Notes: generated by a model not told the origin, from the letters alone. Numbered from the stretch's first letter, positions 36,790 through 45,874 are shown. The stretch: DNA of 64,000 bases from Planctomycetota bacterium (GCA_016872645.1 VGZH01000002.1:51769-115768); one strand, 5' to 3'. Numbers and translations: made by a program.

Positions 36790-37848
36790 CTATGCGACGC
36801 TCGGCACCGCAACGTTCAATTCGCCAGCGAGCTTCAACAGCGCTTGCCAGTTGCCATCGTCCAGAGGAATGCCCTTCGCGGTTCGGTCGTTCAGAACGCG
36901 ACGTTCCGGATCTCCGGGCAGCGTGACCTCTTTGACTCCGTCGATCAGCGGCACGCTGCGGACGAACTCCTCCAGGCCGGTGACTTGCTGGAACAAGTGC
37001 TCGACACCGCAGAATAGTTTCGGATCGATGACGATGAAGATTGCCTCATTCCCTAGCGGTGGCGGCGGATTTGGACCGACGGTCGGACCTCCGGAAAGGC
37101 CACAGCAAAACGTCTCGATCAGGAAGGCGAGCCCGAAGCCCTTGTAGGCTTGATCGCCACCCATTGGCAGAATCGTGCCGGGCGGGTCCCCGTACAGCAT
37201 CGCGGGATTCGTCGTCGGCTTGCCGTCAGGATCGAGCACCCAACCCAGCGGAATCGGCTGACCCGCAATGTGTTTGACGCGGACTTTCCCTTCGGCCGTC
37301 GCACTCGTGCCGAAGTCGAGTACAAACGGACCGCCGTTCGCTCGCGGCATCCCCATGCACAACGGGTTCGTTCCCAGCCGAGGACGTTTGCCACCGACCG
37401 GAGCAACTCGCGGCGCGCCACCGTGTGTGTTGGCCACGATGATCGAAGCCATTTCTTTTGCAGCAGCCATCTCAGCGTATTCGCCCAAACGGCCGATATG
37501 CGCCGACTGGCGCAGCGAACCGCAGGCGATGCCGGTGTTCGCTGCTTTTGCGATCAATCGGCTCGTCAGGTCGCGAGCCAGTACTTGTCCGAATCCCCAG
37601 CCACCGTCGGTGACGAGCACGCTGGGGGTCTCTCGCAGAACCGTCAGTCGCGAGCCGGCATGTAGTCGTCCGCTCTTCACATTTTGCAGGTAAAACGGAA
37701 TCCGCATGACTCCGTGCGAATCGTGTCCGCGCAGGTTCGCTTGTACGAGACTGTCGGCGACGATGCCGGATTCCTCGGCGTCGGCTCCTCCTTTGGAAAG
37801 AAGCTGGACGGCGAATTCGATCAGTGAGTCTGAGGCAATGACGGGCAC
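36790..37848 (-). CDS. Ldh-family (malate/L-lactate dehydrogenase type 2) oxidoreductase
   Basis: A 352-residue NAD(P)-dependent enzyme of the LDH2/MDH2 family that reduces or oxidises 2-oxo/2-hydroxy acids. Family segments: DSLVQANLRGHDSHGVMRIP (His near residue 47), the NTHGGAPRVAPVGGKRPRLGTNPL loop (about 145-165), VLDFGTSATAEGKV, and GDQAYKGFGLAFLIETFC. The fold has no Rossmann GxGxxG motif, as expected of the family. Start ATG 37848. It is probably in an operon with the TPR and M28 genes. The substrate cannot be read from sequence. Confidence 0.88.
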   Translation of the reverse strand: MPVIASDSLIEFAVQLLSKGGADAEESGIVADSLVQANLRGHDSHGVMRIPFYLQNVKSGRLHAGSRLTVLRETPSVLVTDGGWGFGQVLARDLTSRLIAKAANTGIACGSLRQSAHIGRLGEYAEMAAAKEMASIIVANTHGGAPRVAPVGGKRPRLGTNPLCMGMPRANGGPFVLDFGTSATAEGKVRVKHIAGQPIPLGWVLDPDGKPTTNPAMLYGDPPGTILPMGGDQAYKGFGLAFLIETFCCGLSGGPTVGPNPPPPLGNEAIFIVIDPKLFCGVEHLFQQVTGLEEFVRSVPLIDGVKEVTLPGDPERRVLNDRTAKGIPLDDGNWQALLKLAGELNVAVPSVA

Positions 37849-38165
37849 GAGAAGTCTCCTTCAGAGGTTCTTCAGAAAGGTGGTTGTCGCAGGCACAATC
37901 GGAAAAGTTTCCGCGAGGCTCAGCATTTTACTTCAGTGGGACTTAGCGCGTCTGAATCAGTTCGCCGAGCGGGCGGCATCGTAGCGAATATGTCCGTGAT
38001 GCGGATTCATTCCGGTTGGAAAAATTCCGCCGGGAACGGTTCGTCCGCCCAGTTGCATCGTGCGGAGCAAGCCTGCGATGTCGGTTGCTCGGCGAGCCAA
38101 CGACGGAACGCAGCTTCTCGATGACTCGGCCGATATCCCTTCGGCAACACTCGGAGACAGACGCA
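37849..38165. other. divergent intergenic region, no gene recognised
   Basis: About 317 bases between the Ldh-family gene (minus) and the small plus-strand gene at 38166. Several overlapping open frames cross it, including a minus-strand one with a Gly-rich PTGMNPHHGHIRYD end, but none has a convincing start or family feature. It should contain both promoters. Confidence 0.4.
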
Positions 38166-38453
38166 ATGAGTGACATCGTGTTGGGTATTCGGACGCTCGA
38201 CGAACTGAAATCGTTCGTGCGTACGAAGCTCTGCGACAAAGAAAACCTGCTGCTGGAGCAAACGAAGGTCCGGCACGCTCCGCTCATCAAGCAGGGCAAG
38301 CTATGCGGGTATCAGTTCTCAGTGCAGGGACCTCGGCAAGTGCGTCTCGGAGCCGTCTGGGCCAGCGACCACAACGACGTCTATTTCTACGACACGCGCG
38401 GCACTCGCTACTACAAAGCTCATTTGACCGAACAAATTGCCCTTCCGGAATAA
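38166..38453 (+). CDS. small conserved-looking hypothetical protein, 95 residues
   Basis: GGAGA lies 6-10 bases before the ATG at 38166. The protein begins MSDIVLGIRTLDELKSFVRT and continues with a compact beta-rich end (QFSVQGPRQVRLGAVWASDHNDVYFYDTRGTRY). It has no signal peptide or transmembrane segment. Composition looks fully protein-like, but I do not recognise the family. It stands alone between the divergent region and a hairpin repeat. Confidence 0.6.
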   Translation: MSDIVLGIRTLDELKSFVRTKLCDKENLLLEQTKVRHAPLIKQGKLCGYQFSVQGPRQVRLGAVWASDHNDVYFYDTRGTRYYKAHLTEQIALPE

Positions 38454-38522
38454 CCGGTCGGGTAGATCTGACCTTCAAACACTCCGGCTCGACGCTCCGC
38501 AGGGACGGGCGAGCCGAACCAA

Positions 38523-38586
38523 CCGCGGGTCTCCTGGCGTTCACCCTCGAGTTTCGACTCGAAAGGCTCAGCCACGAGACCCGCGG
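38523..38586. repeat. inverted repeat, 15-bp arms with one mismatch
   Basis: CCGCGGGTCTCCTGG (38523-38537) and CCACGAGACCCGCGG (38572-38586) pair with one mismatch, and an inner hairpin forms around CTCGAGTTTCGACTCGA. It lies between the 3' end of the small plus-strand gene and the 3' end of the decayed HEPN gene, so it may terminate both, or be a REP-like element. Confidence 0.65.
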
Positions 38587-38623
38587 CTTTGTTTGGATTC
38601 GCAGGCCGCACTTAAAGGTTCGT

Positions 38624-39330
38624 TCACACGCCCCCCTTTGCGGGTTGGCCGTAAGGGCACAGCGTGCGGTAGATGATACGGCGATCGCCTTGGCACTCGT
38701 GCGGGCCAAGCGGCTGCAGTCGCTTGTCGGTCAGGAGCGCGAACAAGATCACGATCAACACGGCGATGATCCGACCGGCGGATCCCCACTCGGCGATGAC
38801 CATGTACGACAGAGCGGCCGCGCAGACGATGTAGACCGCCAGCGTTTCTCCAAAGTTGCGGCGTGCGAGCATCGCCTTCGACGTGTGGTTGAGTTCTTTG
38901 GAAAGTTCTTCTCGCACCAACGCGACTCGTTCCTGACGAACGGCTTGAGCCCCTGCGGCTCCGCCAGCTTTGAGCAGTCATTCAACACTGTCCGGGATGC
39001 GATCGCTGTCTTCAAATTCAACCCGCGTTTGATTTGTGCAACGATTGCGGTACTCACGCAGTTCACTGACAAGCCTGCGTTCGAGAACCCTCGCTTGTGG
39101 CGGAACACCCCGTTCTATTGATCCCACATCACAGTCAGCGGCGAGTGCGTGTCCCAGCGAATCGACTTCCCTTGGTTGATCGCAATCCTGCCATCTTCGC
39201 GAAAGCTGCCCCGCGGCGCCTCTTGCCAGTTGTCGCGATAACAGCCCTGAAGTTCCGGTTCGACGAACGGAGCGGCTCCTTGAATCAACAAATCGAACGC
39301 TCGGTTGATACGGACTTGAGGACTAAGCAT
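38624..39330 (-). pseudogene. decayed HEPN (Swt1-like) domain protein with C-terminal transmembrane helices
   Basis: Conceptual translation across three frames gives one protein of about 235 residues. Its N-terminus (RAFDLLIQGAAPFVEPEL and IRWDTHSPLTVMWDQ) and middle (ERRLVSELREYRNR) follow the order of Swt1-like HEPN domains found at the start of some DUF499 and other conflict proteins. The tail has two membrane helices (TLAVYIVCAAALSYMVIAEW and RIIAVLIVILFALLTD). Damage: TAG replaces the Trp codon after WDQ (39115-39117), a frameshift lies between there and ERRLVSELR, and TGA interrupts at 38978-38980 before LLKAGGAAGAQ. The normal RNRWAHQ RNase-like motif reads RNRCTNQ, so the ribonuclease site is also lost. 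Confidence 0.72.
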
Positions 39331-39435
39331 GACGCTGCAGGGATGGCGCCACATTCGGGAAGGCGGCGCAGTTCAAAGAGATCTGACCACTTTGTCCAAG
39401 TCGCTCGGATGCGGCGATGCGCAGAGGTCGGCAGC

Positions 39436-41946
39436 TCAGGCGTCTGCCGCCACATGTCCGCCGCGCACTAACTTGCGAGTCAGCAGCACTTCGCCGACTA
39501 GCAACGCGAGGAGCGCCAGAAACAGCACCTGCCACAGCTCGTGCCGCGGCAATTCGTTGGAGGCTGCCGCTTGAATCTCGCGACCTTCGCGAATGAACTG
39601 CAAGCGTTCGTCGGCGGTGATCGTAGCGATTTGCTCGTCTGTCAGCGGTGTGAGATTGGACTCGGCCCGATCCGCATTGACCACGAATAGCTCACGGCCT
39701 TGTGCGGCCAGCGGCTTGGGGAGCTTCTCTTTTACCAGCGCAATCGGCTTGGAATCCGGCTCCTCTTTGCCGGCCAGTCGTTTCTCGTCCTCCGGCTCAC
39801 GACGACGCAAGACATACACGCCGGGCAGCGATGTGTTGTCGAACACTAACAGCCGTGAAGCTCCCTCGCCGCTGATCTTCGATTCATGCGGTTCCCCATC
39901 CGGCCCTTCGAAAACGAAGTTCACCACAGTTCCCACCCCAACCGGCTCAACCGCATTCGGCAGCGGACTGACGAGCGGCTGTCCGACGGTAAGGTTTCGT
40001 TCGCCACGACGCGATGCGAGCTGAAAGAGCAACTCATGCACGAACGCCACGAAGTCCGGCCGGGCCGGCAAAGTGTTCCAATCGGCATCCAGTGGCGACG
40101 TCAGCAGCAACACATTCCCGCGACCAAACTGACCACCGACAAGGTACGGCACCCCGGACTGCAATCGAGCCAGCGCGATTGCCGGCGAACGCTCAATCGT
40201 TTTCGGTTCCGACTCGTCACTCCCTTCTGCCTCCTGCTTTCCGCCATCCCCCTTGTCTTCGCCGCCTTCCGTGACCTCCACTGTCCACCAACGACTGTAC
40301 CGAGCCGTCGTAAAGGCCGCGCCCCGTTCCACTCGGAAGCGTTGCAGCCACGGCGATTCGAGTGACGCATTGGCAATCATCACCCCCAGTTCACGCTGTT
40401 CCGGAGTCTCCGACTCAATGCCTTTCAGCGAGACTCCCAGCAAACCCGTTTCGTCGGCAAAGACCCGATGGTTGTAACTATCCCTGTCGATCTGATTGCC
40501 CAGCGCGAATCCGACACCACCGCCCCTCCGGACATAATCCGTCAAAGCTGCGAGCTGAGCATCGGTCAGCTTCGGCACGTTTGCCAACATGACAACTGCG
40601 TACTTATCGAGGTCGTTGAACGCAGGCTTTTCCTCCAGAGGGAGAGACTCCCGCCGCGCCGTTTTGGGAGCGGCCTTTTCCGAACCAGGCAGCGGCTCGG
40701 CGGAAAGCGCGGCGGCCCCATTCACATGAAACGCTGGCGTCCATTCGGTCCATTTCACGGTTGTCGGTTGGACCCACGGCGTTTCGTTGCCAGCCGCCGC
40801 CAATGCCGCGTGAATGAAAAATGTCTCGCTTTGCACCGGTTCCGGCCGGGGGTCGCCATCCACGAGCAACACGGGCACCGCCTCCGACACGACGACCACC
40901 GCTTCGCTGACGTTGTCCGTTGGCAAGTCGTCGGCATCGAGGGCCACTCGTACGAGGTGCGAGCCGGTCGCCTCGAAGCGATGTTCGAACTCGACGTTCG
41001 CTTCGCCATCTGGTGAGAGCGTAACTGACTGCGTTCGCTCGGCCAGCCGTTGCCCATCAACTTCAAAATGCACTTGCCGAGTCACGCTCGTCGAGCCGCC
41101 ACTGAATCGGACTCGCGTTTGAAAACGAACCGGAAATCCAGGCACGGACAATTCACGTGACGGATGCAATCGCTCGACATGAAAGTTCAGTCGCTCGCCC
41201 CCGCCCGGTATTGCCTGGCCGTCCGATTCGGCGGCCTCCAGAACGTTGACGACCCACAAATGCGGCGTGACCGACGATTGCTTCTTGAGATCGTCGAGCC
41301 GCAACCAGAGATTCGAGTCTTCCGAAAACCAACCTTGCGACTGCCCATCGGTCAGCAGCACGATCTCGCGCCGCAAATGATTCGTCCGGCTGAGCAGCTT
41401 GACGGCATGCGACAACGCCTCCGGAAAGTTCGCGGTCCCGGTCGGCGGCGAAAGTTGCTTGAGCACGTCACGCACGCGGTTTGCGTCGCGCGTCGGCGGT
41501 TCGATCAGCGTGCGAACTTGCTCGCGAGCTTCCAGCAAAGCGACTGTGTCCCCCGGTCGTAGTTGACCCAGGAACTTGTCGATCCAACGCACCGCATGCT
41601 CCTGCGGTGTAATCGCAGTCGCCTCCCAAGCCATGCTGTACGAGCCATCGAGAATCAGCACGATATCCCGATTCGGCTGCGGCCCAATGTCCCCCAACCA
41701 CTTCGCCGAAACCCACGGCCGAGCCAACGCGATCGCCAACCACGCCACCAACGCCATCCGCAGCAGCAACAGCCACAAATCCTCCAACCAGACTCGCCGC
41801 CGAGTCTCTTGGCCAAGCTTCAGAAACTGCATCGCTCCCCAAGAGACGATGTCGTACTTCTTCTTGCTTAACAGATGCGCGATCACTGGCAAAGCGACGC
41901 CCGCCAAGCCCGCCAGCATCCAGGGATTGAGGAGTTCCAATGACAT
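39436..41946 (-). CDS. BatA/VWA domain membrane protein
   Basis: An 836-residue protein. The N-terminal BatA double-membrane anchor is clear (ELLNPWMLAGLAGVALPVIAHLLSKKK, in parts, then LLLLRMALVAWLAIALARPW). A von Willebrand factor A domain follows at about residues 90-280 with the MIDAS start DIVLILDGSYSM (DxSxS-like, here DGSYS) and TDGQSQG. A long beta-rich extracellular-type region ends in a last helix (WQVLFLALLALLVGEVLLTR). In other bacteria such proteins sit with MoxR ATPases; no moxR is in the window. Downstream is the decayed HEPN gene. Confidence 0.88.
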   Translation of the reverse strand: MSLELLNPWMLAGLAGVALPVIAHLLSKKKYDIVSWGAMQFLKLGQETRRRVWLEDLWLLLLRMALVAWLAIALARPWVSAKWLGDIGPQPNRDIVLILDGSYSMAWEATAITPQEHAVRWIDKFLGQLRPGDTVALLEAREQVRTLIEPPTRDANRVRDVLKQLSPPTGTANFPEALSHAVKLLSRTNHLRREIVLLTDGQSQGWFSEDSNLWLRLDDLKKQSSVTPHLWVVNVLEAAESDGQAIPGGGERLNFHVERLHPSRELSVPGFPVRFQTRVRFSGGSTSVTRQVHFEVDGQRLAERTQSVTLSPDGEANVEFEHRFEATGSHLVRVALDADDLPTDNVSEAVVVVSEAVPVLLVDGDPRPEPVQSETFFIHAALAAAGNETPWVQPTTVKWTEWTPAFHVNGAAALSAEPLPGSEKAAPKTARRESLPLEEKPAFNDLDKYAVVMLANVPKLTDAQLAALTDYVRRGGGVGFALGNQIDRDSYNHRVFADETGLLGVSLKGIESETPEQRELGVMIANASLESPWLQRFRVERGAAFTTARYSRWWTVEVTEGGEDKGDGGKQEAEGSDESEPKTIERSPAIALARLQSGVPYLVGGQFGRGNVLLLTSPLDADWNTLPARPDFVAFVHELLFQLASRRGERNLTVGQPLVSPLPNAVEPVGVGTVVNFVFEGPDGEPHESKISGEGASRLLVFDNTSLPGVYVLRRREPEDEKRLAGKEEPDSKPIALVKEKLPKPLAAQGRELFVVNADRAESNLTPLTDEQIATITADERLQFIREGREIQAAASNELPRHELWQVLFLALLALLVGEVLLTRKLVRGGHVAADA

Positions 41947-41957
41947 CGTGAGGGGTC

Positions 41958-42005
41958 AGGGGTTGGGGATTTGGGGAATTTACTAACCCCCAATTCCCAA
42001 CCCCT
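41958..42005. repeat. imperfect 18-bp G/C-run inverted repeat
   Basis: AGGGGTTGGGGATTTGGGG (41958-41976) and CCCCCAATTCCCAACCCCT (41987-42005) pair imperfectly around a 10-base loop. It sits in the gap between the BatA/VWA gene start and the stop of the glycosidase-like gene, whose last codons it overlaps. It may end the glycosidase transcript. Confidence 0.6.
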
Positions 42006-42921
42006 ACTCGTGCAGCCAGACTTCCGAGTGCATGGTGTAGAGCCGAAATCGTTCGCCGTCGCGGATGATAATGCCGCTCGAACGATTCAGTTCGCGCGGC
42101 AGCAACGGATTGTTGTCGTATTTCTTCCAAGTTCGCAGATCGTCGGACACTGCAACACAAGTGCTCCATAACGACGGCGTCTCGCCCTTCGCCGAGCCAT
42201 GATAGTAGGCGTAGTACCGCCCTTTGTGCTTCACGATTTGATTCATGGCGATCAAGTCTCGGTCGTGCAGACCTTGGCCTGGCCGCAGCACCGGTTCATC
42301 ACTGACGTTCGTGAAGACCTTGAGATCGCGCGACGTGGCCAGCCAGACGCCAGCATCGCTGCGTTCGTAAAACAAATGCCACACGCCGTCCTCCAGCCAC
42401 GCGGTCGGTGTGCCATAGGGTCCCGGTTCAATCGGTTCGCCGCTGGCCTTGCGCACATCGAGTTGCCCAGCGCGCTGCCACTTCACACCGTCGCGACTGG
42501 TCAGTAATTGCGCTTGATCGTCTTTGCCTTCGGAGAACATGTGGAAGACACCGCCGTGAGGCACGATCGACATGTCCTCGACCCAATGCTGCGCATGGAT
42601 CGGATTGTCCTTGTGCCGCGTCCAGGCGATGCCGTCAGCCGAGGTCGCATAACCCAATCGCTTGATCCCTTCGCGAGTCCCGTCGTAGCCGGTGTACCAC
42701 ATCCGATACTTCGGCTTCGCGGAGTCCGTCCCGTCCGCCGTCGGATCGAGATGAATCCAACCGCGCTCGCGAATCTTGACCTCCCAAGTCCCCGATCCCG
42801 CGGCGGTGAAGACTGGCTTGTCGCCGTGCTGCTTGAAGCGAACAAGCTCCGGCGAGAAGTCATCCGCCAGCAACGAGGCAGACCAATACGAGAGTGCGAG
42901 CAACGCAAACAAGGGACGCAT
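42004..42921 (-). CDS. secreted five-bladed beta-propeller, glycosidase-like
   Basis: A 305-residue protein with a signal peptide (LFALLALSYWSASLLA) and repeated propeller blades seen as WxxxxDNP and YYAYYHG strands (GIAWTRHKDNPIHAQHWVED, WHLFYERSDAGVWLATSRD, DLRTWKKYDNNPLL). The pattern is that of GH43/GH32-like or GH130-like glycosidases. Candidate acid residues are Asp in WVEDMS and Glu in FYERSD, but the active site could not be fixed. The ATG overlaps the isomerase stop by one base (TGATG), so translation is coupled to the sugar isomerase-like gene upstream. Confidence 0.72.
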   Translation of the reverse strand: MRPLFALLALSYWSASLLADDFSPELVRFKQHGDKPVFTAAGSGTWEVKIRERGWIHLDPTADGTDSAKPKYRMWYTGYDGTREGIKRLGYATSADGIAWTRHKDNPIHAQHWVEDMSIVPHGGVFHMFSEGKDDQAQLLTSRDGVKWQRAGQLDVRKASGEPIEPGPYGTPTAWLEDGVWHLFYERSDAGVWLATSRDLKVFTNVSDEPVLRPGQGLHDRDLIAMNQIVKHKGRYYAYYHGSAKGETPSLWSTCVAVSDDLRTWKKYDNNPLLPRELNRSSGIIIRDGERFRLYTMHSEVWLHE

Positions 42922-43784
42922 CACAACCTCGACAAGAATTCGAACGACTCGCGGAGCATTTCGGAGGCCATGTGGCTGTGCCGGCTGAGTTCGACGTTCA
43001 CGCAGCCGGTGTAACCGATCTCACGAAGCGCGGCCATGACCGGCGGGAAGTCGATCTCCCCGTCGCCAAATCGCAAATGCTCGTGAACGCCGCGCCGCAT
43101 GTCCTCGATGTGGACATTACACAGCGGCTTCGCCCAACGCCGCAGCTGATCGGCGATTGAACCCTCTTCGACGCACTGAACATGGCCGATGTCGATGGTC
43201 AAGCCGAAGCGCGGCGAGCCGACTTGCTCAGCGAGTCGGCCGTACTGCTCCAAGGTCTCGACCAACATGCCCGGTTCCGGCTCGAAGGCGAGCTGCACTC
43301 CGCAAGCCTCCGCGTAGTCGGTGACTCGGCGACAGCCATCGAGCAACCATTGAGCAGCAGTTTCTGTCGGTGAGTCACTCTTGCCCGATCCAAACTCAGG
43401 ACGGACAAGAGTGCCCGTCTTGCTCACGCCGGACCAAAACGAGACAGCATCCGAATTTAGCTCGTGAGCGATGTCGACGCAGCGGCAAAGAAATTCGACT
43501 CGACGTGATCGACCTTCCGCCGTTGACGAGATCAGCGTCGGCTCATGCTTCTGGCGTGGATCGAGCAAGAACCTCGCTCCGGTCTCGATCACCGACCGTA
43601 AGCGTAAGCGTTTGAGGGTTTGCCGCATCTCGGCAAGTTCACTCGCGAAGTTCGCGGAGAACGGATTCAAGCAATGCTGATCAACGGTGATCGCGACCGC
43701 CTGGTAACCGACCTCGGCCAGCAGTTCGAGACCGTCCTGCCAGCGATGAAACGCGAGACCGTTGGTGTTGTAGCCGAGCAACAT
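42921..43784 (-). CDS. sugar phosphate isomerase/epimerase family protein
   Basis: A 287-residue TIM barrel of the xylose isomerase-like (AP endonuclease 2) superfamily. Metal-site residues are visible as Glu in FEPEPGML (near 155), Asp/His in LTIDIGHVQ (near 190), HIEDMRRGVHEHLRFGDGEIDF (near 220-235) and VNVELSRHSH (near 255). The ATG at 43784 starts MLLGYNTNGLAF; the longer frame upstream is only the translation of a palindromic repeat. Coupled to the beta-propeller gene downstream; together they suggest sugar catabolism, which is inference. Confidence 0.85.
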   Translation of the reverse strand: MLLGYNTNGLAFHRWQDGLELLAEVGYQAVAITVDQHCLNPFSANFASELAEMRQTLKRLRLRSVIETGARFLLDPRQKHEPTLISSTAEGRSRRVEFLCRCVDIAHELNSDAVSFWSGVSKTGTLVRPEFGSGKSDSPTETAAQWLLDGCRRVTDYAEACGVQLAFEPEPGMLVETLEQYGRLAEQVGSPRFGLTIDIGHVQCVEEGSIADQLRRWAKPLCNVHIEDMRRGVHEHLRFGDGEIDFPPVMAALREIGYTGCVNVELSRHSHMASEMLRESFEFLSRL

Positions 43785-43805
43785 GGCAAAGGCCGAAATC
43801 AAACA

Positions 43806-43869
43806 GGGGAGGGCGAGGCTCTCGCCGAGCCGGAGTTCGATTCGGCTCGGCGGGAGCCTCGCCCTCCCG
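43806..43869. repeat. 27-bp inverted repeat just upstream of a start codon
   Basis: Arms 43806-43832 and 43843-43869 match at 25 of 27 positions around a 10-base loop. Core of one arm: GAGGGCGAGGCTCTCGCC. It lies 22 bases upstream of the isomerase ATG and 20 bases after the DUF1080 stop, in a gap between co-directional minus-strand genes. Confidence 0.75.
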
Positions 43870-43889
43870 TTGGTCAACAAAGTGACTGA

Positions 43890-44528
43890 CTAGTCCGCCA
43901 GCGGCTTCACGCGGATATTGCGGAAGTAGACCACGCTATTTGGATCGTGAGCCTGAATCGCAAACGATCCGGTACTGATCTTGCGACCGGGGAATTGTTT
44001 GTCTTTGAAGTCTTCCGGCTGCTCCCAATCGACGGTGGTCTTGCCGTTGATTTTGATCGTGATGTGCCGGCCGACCACCTTGATGTAGGTCTCGTACCAC
44101 TCGTCGTCTTTGACCTCGACCTCCCCGACGTTCTTGACGCCGTACAAGCTGCCGGTCTTGATCTTGTCCGTATGCGAGACGTTGACCTGAGCTTCGTAAC
44201 CCAAAGCCGGCCAGCCGTCCTCTTGGAACTTCGTGTGAAAGTACAGACCGGAATTGCTCCCCTTGGTTGTCTTGCATTCGACCTTGTACTCGAAGTTTTT
44301 GAACTCCTTTTCGGTGAAGAGGTGCGCTCGCTTGCCGCTGACCTTGATCGTCCCGTCCACGACTTCGAATTTTCCGTCCTCGTTTTTCTTCCAGCCAGTC
44401 AGGTCTTTGCCATTAAAGAGGCTGACCCAGCCCTCGCCATCTTTCTTGGTGTCTTCAGCCTGTGAACCGACCGCGGCGAGCCACGAGACCATTGCCACCA
44501 CTGCCAACATCCACCATTTCCGTTTCAT
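43890..44528 (-). CDS. DUF1080 (3-keto-disaccharide hydrolase-type) secreted protein
   Basis: A 212-residue protein with a signal peptide (MKRKWWMLAVVAMVSWLAAV...SQA) and one concanavalin-like jelly roll. The family opening GWVSLFNGKDLTGWKKNEDGKFEV is clear, as are SNSGLYFHTKF, GYEAQVNVSHTDKIKTGSLYGV and the C-terminal VYFRNIRVKPL. DUF1080 proteins include 3-ketoglycoside hydrolases of the disaccharide-oxidation route that also uses Gfo/Idh/MocA enzymes and sugar isomerases, both of which occur in this window. It is upstream of the isomerase and propeller genes, so the three may act together. Confidence 0.9.
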   Translation of the reverse strand: MKRKWWMLAVVAMVSWLAAVGSQAEDTKKDGEGWVSLFNGKDLTGWKKNEDGKFEVVDGTIKVSGKRAHLFTEKEFKNFEYKVECKTTKGSNSGLYFHTKFQEDGWPALGYEAQVNVSHTDKIKTGSLYGVKNVGEVEVKDDEWYETYIKVVGRHITIKINGKTTVDWEQPEDFKDKQFPGRKISTGSFAIQAHDPNSVVYFRNIRVKPLAD

Positions 44529-44740
44529 CGCTGCCTCTCTTCCGAAAAAACCCGTGCCGCGAGCCGATACGCATTGGCTGCCAGTGTACGCCGGGAGAAT
44601 TTAATTTCGGTGGCCAATCTAAGGCGGACTACTTGCGTTGAAAAGGACGCCACCACAAGAGGTGAGCGAGATCGACTCCAAGACGATCGTAACCTGCTCA
44701 TCCGCGGATCCGTCATGCAACGGCTGTGAATCCAACCGCT

Positions 44741-45874
44741 TCAGCGTCGATCGGCGAAATCGGCTCGGCGAATGCACAGCCGCGAGCCGTTTGCCGGCGT
44801 GGTTCCACCGACCAGCGGAGGCGTTAGGTCGATCTCGCGCGCAGCCTCATCGGTCGCGAGCGGAGTCCGTTCCGCGGTGCGTTCATGTCGCCAGACGCCA
44901 CATTCACCGCTTCGCAGCAGCCGACGGAAGCCCAGCGCGAGGCGTCCCATCGTGAATCTCGCGTTGATGTCTTGCAGCGGCCGAGCGTGCGCAGTTCCCG
45001 TAGCATCCTCATAGATCGCCGCGTCAATTCCGAGTGGCCCAAAGTAGCCGAGTGACTGCAGTCGCTTCGCCACTTGCTCACAGACTTCGACCGCACGTTG
45101 CCACTCGTTCGGGACGCTCGTGTCGAGCGAGAATTCGCTGCCGCGATAGCCTCCCTGCGGATCGCACAACAGCGGCGTGACTCCTTCCAATTTGGGCCTG
45201 CCCTGACCGGGCGGCGGCAACGTCCATTGAATCCCAACTTCCGCGCAGCGTTGCAGCCATGGTTCGAAGTAGACGGCTCCGTCGGAATCAAGTCGCCGAC
45301 TCAGCCAAGTTCTTTGCGCTGGCGCGAAAGCCAATCCGCGGCCCAGCAACCGCTCGCGCGCAGCCATTCCGAAGTTGGCTTTGATGACCCACGCGTGATC
45401 AACGACCGGTTCGCCGAATTCGCTGGCGGAGCGACGGACGGCTTCCGCAAGGTCTTCCATTCGTTCGAGCCGCGCGGCTCCAAACAGAGCAACTCTCAAC
45501 TCGTGTTCCATTGCGAAGGACCATTCCCGCGAGTTCCCTTGTCTCACCGAGGAATCGCTCGGCTGAGCAATCGCACCGCTGATCGCTCGAGTCCGCGCCG
45601 ACCATCCCCAAGGAACCACCTCGTCGACGTTGCTGGCGGCGCTGCTCAGATCAACGACTCCGCGGACGCGCGGCAGACCTTGCCTGGCGAGCGAATGCCA
45701 GAAGTCTTCGGCAACCGGCTCCGGCGTCCAAATGAGATCGCCATCCTCCGCGAGCGAAATCCAAGACGGGACGCGTTCGGCCGAAATCCGCTTCAATGCC
45801 ACCGACGGATGCCACCCGGCGACCGCCGTCAGTTCGTGCTCAAAATGAAAGTTGCCAACGAAGAGACGAGGCAT
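44741..45874 (-). CDS. ATP-grasp-like protein, function unknown
   Basis: A 377-residue protein, with the start at 45874 (MPRLFVGNFHFEHEL). The C-terminal half has the outline of an ATP-grasp fold: VIKANFGMAARERLLG where the phosphate-binding Lys would be (about 170), YFEPWLQRCAEVG (about 215), then FGPLGIDAAIY and LQDINARFTMG (about 290-305), which correspond to the metal-binding Asp/Glu and Asn of the fold. No D-Ala ligase or carboxylase signature is present. It has no signal peptide. Stands alone; divergent from the small plus-strand membrane gene. Confidence 0.6.
   Translation of the reverse strand: MPRLFVGNFHFEHELTAVAGWHPSVALKRISAERVPSWISLAEDGDLIWTPEPVAEDFWHSLARQGLPRVRGVVDLSSAASNVDEVVPWGWSARTRAISGAIAQPSDSSVRQGNSREWSFAMEHELRVALFGAARLERMEDLAEAVRRSASEFGEPVVDHAWVIKANFGMAARERLLGRGLAFAPAQRTWLSRRLDSDGAVYFEPWLQRCAEVGIQWTLPPPGQGRPKLEGVTPLLCDPQGGYRGSEFSLDTSVPNEWQRAVEVCEQVAKRLQSLGYFGPLGIDAAIYEDATGTAHARPLQDINARFTMGRLALGFRRLLRSGECGVWRHERTAERTPLATDEAAREIDLTPPLVGGTTPANGSRLCIRRADFADRR

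Noticed and set aside
37943..38299. Overlapping minus-strand open frames across the gap before 38166
   Set aside because: No ribosome-binding site, no domain, and they overlap the better-supported plus-strand gene.
42921..43880. Upstream extension of the sugar isomerase frame to 43880
   Set aside because: The extra N-terminal residues are the translation of the palindrome at 43806-43869; the family start fits 43784.
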